Notes under the pieces: generated by a model
Told to the model about the DNA's origin: nothing
The model's database searches: none
Seen by the model: only the letters and a program-made list of their open reading frames with translations
Made by a program: the position numbers and the translations under genes
Shown here: one piece after another, positions 61,688 through 64,000 of the stretch
Position numbering within the stretch: position 1 is the stretch's first letter
Layout of the letters: every line of letters begins with the position of its first letter
NCBI RefSeq assembly: GCF_003205195.1
Contig: NZ_QJRY01000001.1
Coordinates: 62,001-126,000, forward strand
Length of the DNA stretch: 64,000 nt
Direction of reading: 5' to 3'
Origin: Peteryoungia wuzhouensis
GTDB lineage: Bacteria; Pseudomonadota; Alphaproteobacteria; Rhizobiales; Rhizobiaceae

Positions 61688-62152
61688 CTAACCGCGTTCG
61701 GCACCCACGCGCATCGGCCAGTCGACCACGTAGTTTTCGAGGTCCTCGACATCGAGCCCCTCTTCCGAGATCGTGCGCCCCTTGGCGGAGACGCCGGCCT
61801 CGTGCACCGTGCGCGGATCGCCCGACACCAGCGGGTGCCACCAGTAGAGATCGCGGCCTTCGTCGACGAGGCGGTAGCCGCAGGTGGGCGGCAGCCACTG
61901 GATTTCGCGCAGGCCCTGGAGCGTCAGCTGGATGCAGTCGGGCACGGTGTCCTGACGGTTCTCGTAATCCTTGCAGCGACAGGTGTCGCCGTCGAGCAGC
62001 TTGCAGGCGACCGAGGTGAAGGCGATCTCGCCGGTGTCCCAGTCTTCCAGCTTGTTGAGACAACAGAGGCCACAGCCGTCGCAGAGGCTTTCCCACTCCG
62101 CATTGTCCATCTCGGCGAGCGTCTTTGTCTTCCAGAAGGGGTCGTCACGCAT
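61688..62152 (-). CDS. YcgN/UPF0260-family cysteine-rich protein
   Basis: This 154-residue protein has [20 protein letters not shown], then [15 protein letters not shown] and [20 protein letters not shown]. The family is conserved in proteobacteria and its cysteines suggest a metal or Fe-S centre. The biochemical role is not established. Length and motifs are typical. Confidence 0.9.
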   Translation of the reverse strand: MRDDPFWKTKTLAEMDNAEWESLCDGCGLCCLNKLEDWDTGEIAFTSVACKLLDGDTCRCKDYENRQDTVPDCIQLTLQGLREIQWLPPTCGYRLVDEGRDLYWWHPLVSGDPRTVHEAGVSAKGRTISEEGLDVEDLENYVVDWPMRVGAERG

Positions 62153-62422
62153 GCTTCATCCAGGGGCCGGTCCGGCCGGCTCTCGTTCGTGTTGCAGCCG
62201 GGCGGATTTGGGACCCCGGCCGGGTCCGGCACGGTGTCCGTGCTGCCACGCTTGCGGCAAAACACCGGCCTCGACCGGCGGCCACTTCGACCGGGCCGCG
62301 ATTGTACTTGTTCTTTGGCGGCAAATCGACCATCACTCAGATAAGATCGATCGTTGCCGCCTGCTTGTCCTTTAGGCCTCAGGGCGGTCGCGTCAAGTCA
62401 CAGATCAGGTTCCGGGCCGGCG

Positions 62423-64000
62423 ATGCCGCGCCCGCATGCATCGGGAAGGCCCAAGGTGTCCGGAGACGACGAGCCGAACAACATGGCTGGAGACGAGGGA
62501 TCCGCCGGCAGCCCGGCCGGTTCCGAAAGCCCGCGCCGGACGCGCCCGGACAAGCCACCCCGGCTGAAGCGGCACATCTTCCTGAGGATCGACAGCTGGC
62601 TCGATTCCACGCTGTGGAATGCCGGATACGACCTGGCGGAAGCCTGGGAAGAGATCACCATCTTCTTCCGCCGGTTTCGCGTGCGCGGCCTGAAGAAGCT
62701 CGGCTTCGAGATTGCCGGCGAAGCGATGACGCTCGGCACCGCCGGGACGGTGGTCCTCTTGACGCTGGCGCAGCCGGCCTTCGAGGAAACGAAGAAGGAC
62801 TGGCGCAACCACGACAATTTCGCCGTGACCTTTCTCGACCGCTACGGCAACACCATCGGCCATCGCGGCATCATCCATGAAAACTCGGTGCCGGTCGACG
62901 AGCTGCCGGACCATCTGGTGAAGGCGGTCCTGGCGACGGAAGACCGGCGCTTCTTCCAGCATTTCGGCATCGATTTCATGGGCCTTGCCCGCGCCATGAC
63001 GGAAAACGCCAAGGCGGGATCGGTCGTGCAGGGCGGCTCGACGCTGACGCAGCAGCTGGCGAAAAACCTCTTCCTCACCAATGAACGGTCGATCGAGCGC
63101 AAGATCAAGGAAGCCTTCCTGTCGCTCTGGCTCGAGGCGAACCTGTCGAAGAAGGAGATCCTGTCGCTCTATCTCGACCGCGCCTATATGGGCGGCGGCA
63201 CGTTCGGGGCGGCGGCAGCGGCCCAGTTCTATTTCGGCAAGAACATCACCGAGGTGACGCTGGCGGAAGCCGCGATGCTGGCCGGTCTCTTCAAGGCACC
63301 GGCGAAATATGCCCCGCATGTCAACCTGCCGGCGGCGCGCGCCCGCGCCAACGACGTCTTGACCAACATGGTGCAGAGCGGGCTGATGACCGAGGGCCAG
63401 GTGGTGGCGGCCCGGCGCAACCCGGCCTCCGTCATCGACCGCGACGAGAAGGAAGCGCCTGATTTCTTCCTCGACTGGGCGTTCGAGGAGGTGCAGCGGC
63501 TTGCAGCGCGCTTCAAGGATCATACGCTCGTCGTGCGCACCACGATCGATCTCGGGCTGCAGCAGGCGGCCGACGAGGCGGTGGCCTCTTCCCTTCGCGA
63601 ATATGGCGAGAGCTATAACGTCAAGCAGGGCGCGATCGTGATGATCGAGAATGGCGGGGCCGTGCGCGCCATGGTCGGCGGGCGGGACTATGGCGAAAGC
63701 CAGTTCAACCGCGCCACCAAGGCGCTGCGCCAGCCGGGCTCGTCCTTCAAGATGTATACCTATGCGCTGGCCATGGAGAACGGCTATACGCCGCAAAGCG
63801 TGGTCACCGACGGGCCGATTTCCTGGGGCAACTGGAGCCCGCAGAATTACGGCCGCAGCTATGCCGGCCGGATCAGGCTCGAAACGGCGCTGGCGAAATC
63901 AATCAACACGATCCCGGTGCGGCTTGCCAAGGAGAAGCTTGGCATCGACGCGATCATGGCAACCGCCAAGGCGATGGGCGTGGAAACGCCGATCAAGAAG
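62423..64000 (+). CDS. Class A penicillin-binding protein (PBP1A-like), 5' part
   Basis: The frame opens at 62423 and is still open at the right edge (526 codons visible). A basic, disordered N-terminus leads to a membrane helix (AGEAMTLGTAGTVVLLTL). The glycosyltransferase domain shows the catalytic Glu in VLATEDRRFFQHFGIDF, then GGSTLTQQLAKNLFL and YLDRAYMGGGTFGAAAAAQF. The transpeptidase domain starts with its Ser in RQPGSSFKMYTYAL. It polymerises and cross-links peptidoglycan. Start choice is provisional. Confidence 0.9.
   Translation, partial: MPRPHASGRPKVSGDDEPNNMAGDEGSAGSPAGSESPRRTRPDKPPRLKRHIFLRIDSWLDSTLWNAGYDLAEAWEEITIFFRRFRVRGLKKLGFEIAGEAMTLGTAGTVVLLTLAQPAFEETKKDWRNHDNFAVTFLDRYGNTIGHRGIIHENSVPVDELPDHLVKAVLATEDRRFFQHFGIDFMGLARAMTENAKAGSVVQGGSTLTQQLAKNLFLTNERSIERKIKEAFLSLWLEANLSKKEILSLYLDRAYMGGGTFGAAAAAQFYFGKNITEVTLAEAAMLAGLFKAPAKYAPHVNLPAARARANDVLTNMVQSGLMTEGQVVAARRNPASVIDRDEKEAPDFFLDWAFEEVQRLAARFKDHTLVVRTTIDLGLQQAADEAVASSLREYGESYNVKQGAIVMIENGGAVRAMVGGRDYGESQFNRATKALRQPGSSFKMYTYALAMENGYTPQSVVTDGPISWGNWSPQNYGRSYAGRIRLETALAKSINTIPVRLAKEKLGIDAIMATAKAMGVETPIKK

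Noticed and set aside
62405..63796. A 463-codon minus-strand frame at the right edge
   Set aside because: Antisense to the penicillin-binding protein, whose catalytic motifs are clear on the plus strand.

Overview
The window looks like chromosomal DNA from a high-GC alphaproteobacterium of the Rhizobiaceae (Rhizobium, Agrobacterium or Ciceribacter type). The evidence is the rhizobial cytochrome c maturation operon cycHJKL next to degP, a two-component pair and glnE; a FeuN/FeuP/FeuQ-like locus; a gene-transfer-agent (GTA) cluster; a CueR-CopA-CopZ copper locus; and many rhizobial palindromic intergenic repeats. No tRNA, rRNA, CRISPR array, integrase or transposase gene was recognised.

Layout. 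1-18.6 kb is core chromosome: the tail of an autotransporter, a chemoreceptor, glnE, a histidine kinase and regulator, degP, a ParD/ParE-type toxin-antitoxin pair, ccmH-ccmF-ccmE-ccmI read leftward and coupled by 4-nt overlaps behind a possible FNR/FixK-type box, a small lipoprotein, and feuQ-feuP-feuN. A PrlF/YhaV toxin-antitoxin pair (18.7-19.5 kb) precedes the largest structure: a GTA-like cluster at 19.75-46.0 kb (possibly to 47.96 kb), all on the minus strand.

The GTA genes follow the order of the Rhodobacter capsulatus GTA from terminase (g2) to the baseplate megatron protein (g15), with a possible small-terminase gene upstream and a holin-like gene at the end. Every gene looks intact. 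Unlike the compact Rhodobacter cluster, it is split by accessory genes, often on the opposite strand: a lipoprotein, a GH19-like lysozyme, a Dabb protein and a pair of tiny membrane proteins (g2|g3); an oxidoreductase, an AlkB-type dioxygenase and a PAP2 phosphatase (g3|g4); MNT-HEPN and an MFS transporter (g8|g9); YefM-YoeB (g10.1|g11); and a polysaccharide-lyase-like protein (g13|g14). Palindromic repeats fill most gaps. Upstream, at 47.84-47.96 kb, lies a compact promoter, 14-codon reading frame and intrinsic terminator, followed by a coiled-coil gene.

47.9-64 kb is mixed: an AT-rich DUF3800 gene, a diguanylate cyclase, a CMD-family protein, a copper locus with two CueR-type promoters and a foreign-looking membrane gene between copA and cueR, a frameshifted gene, GFA and glyoxalase-family enzymes, a Phd/PIN-like toxin-antitoxin pair with a clear operator, a second chemoreceptor with the same C-terminal tail as the first, an AraC regulator, a YcgN-family protein and the start of a class A penicillin-binding protein.

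Two themes recur. There are five toxin-antitoxin modules in 64 kb. Palindromic repeats have also entered coding sequence and are translated: the N-terminus of ccmH, the ATP-binding domain of copA and the C-terminus of an oxidoreductase.
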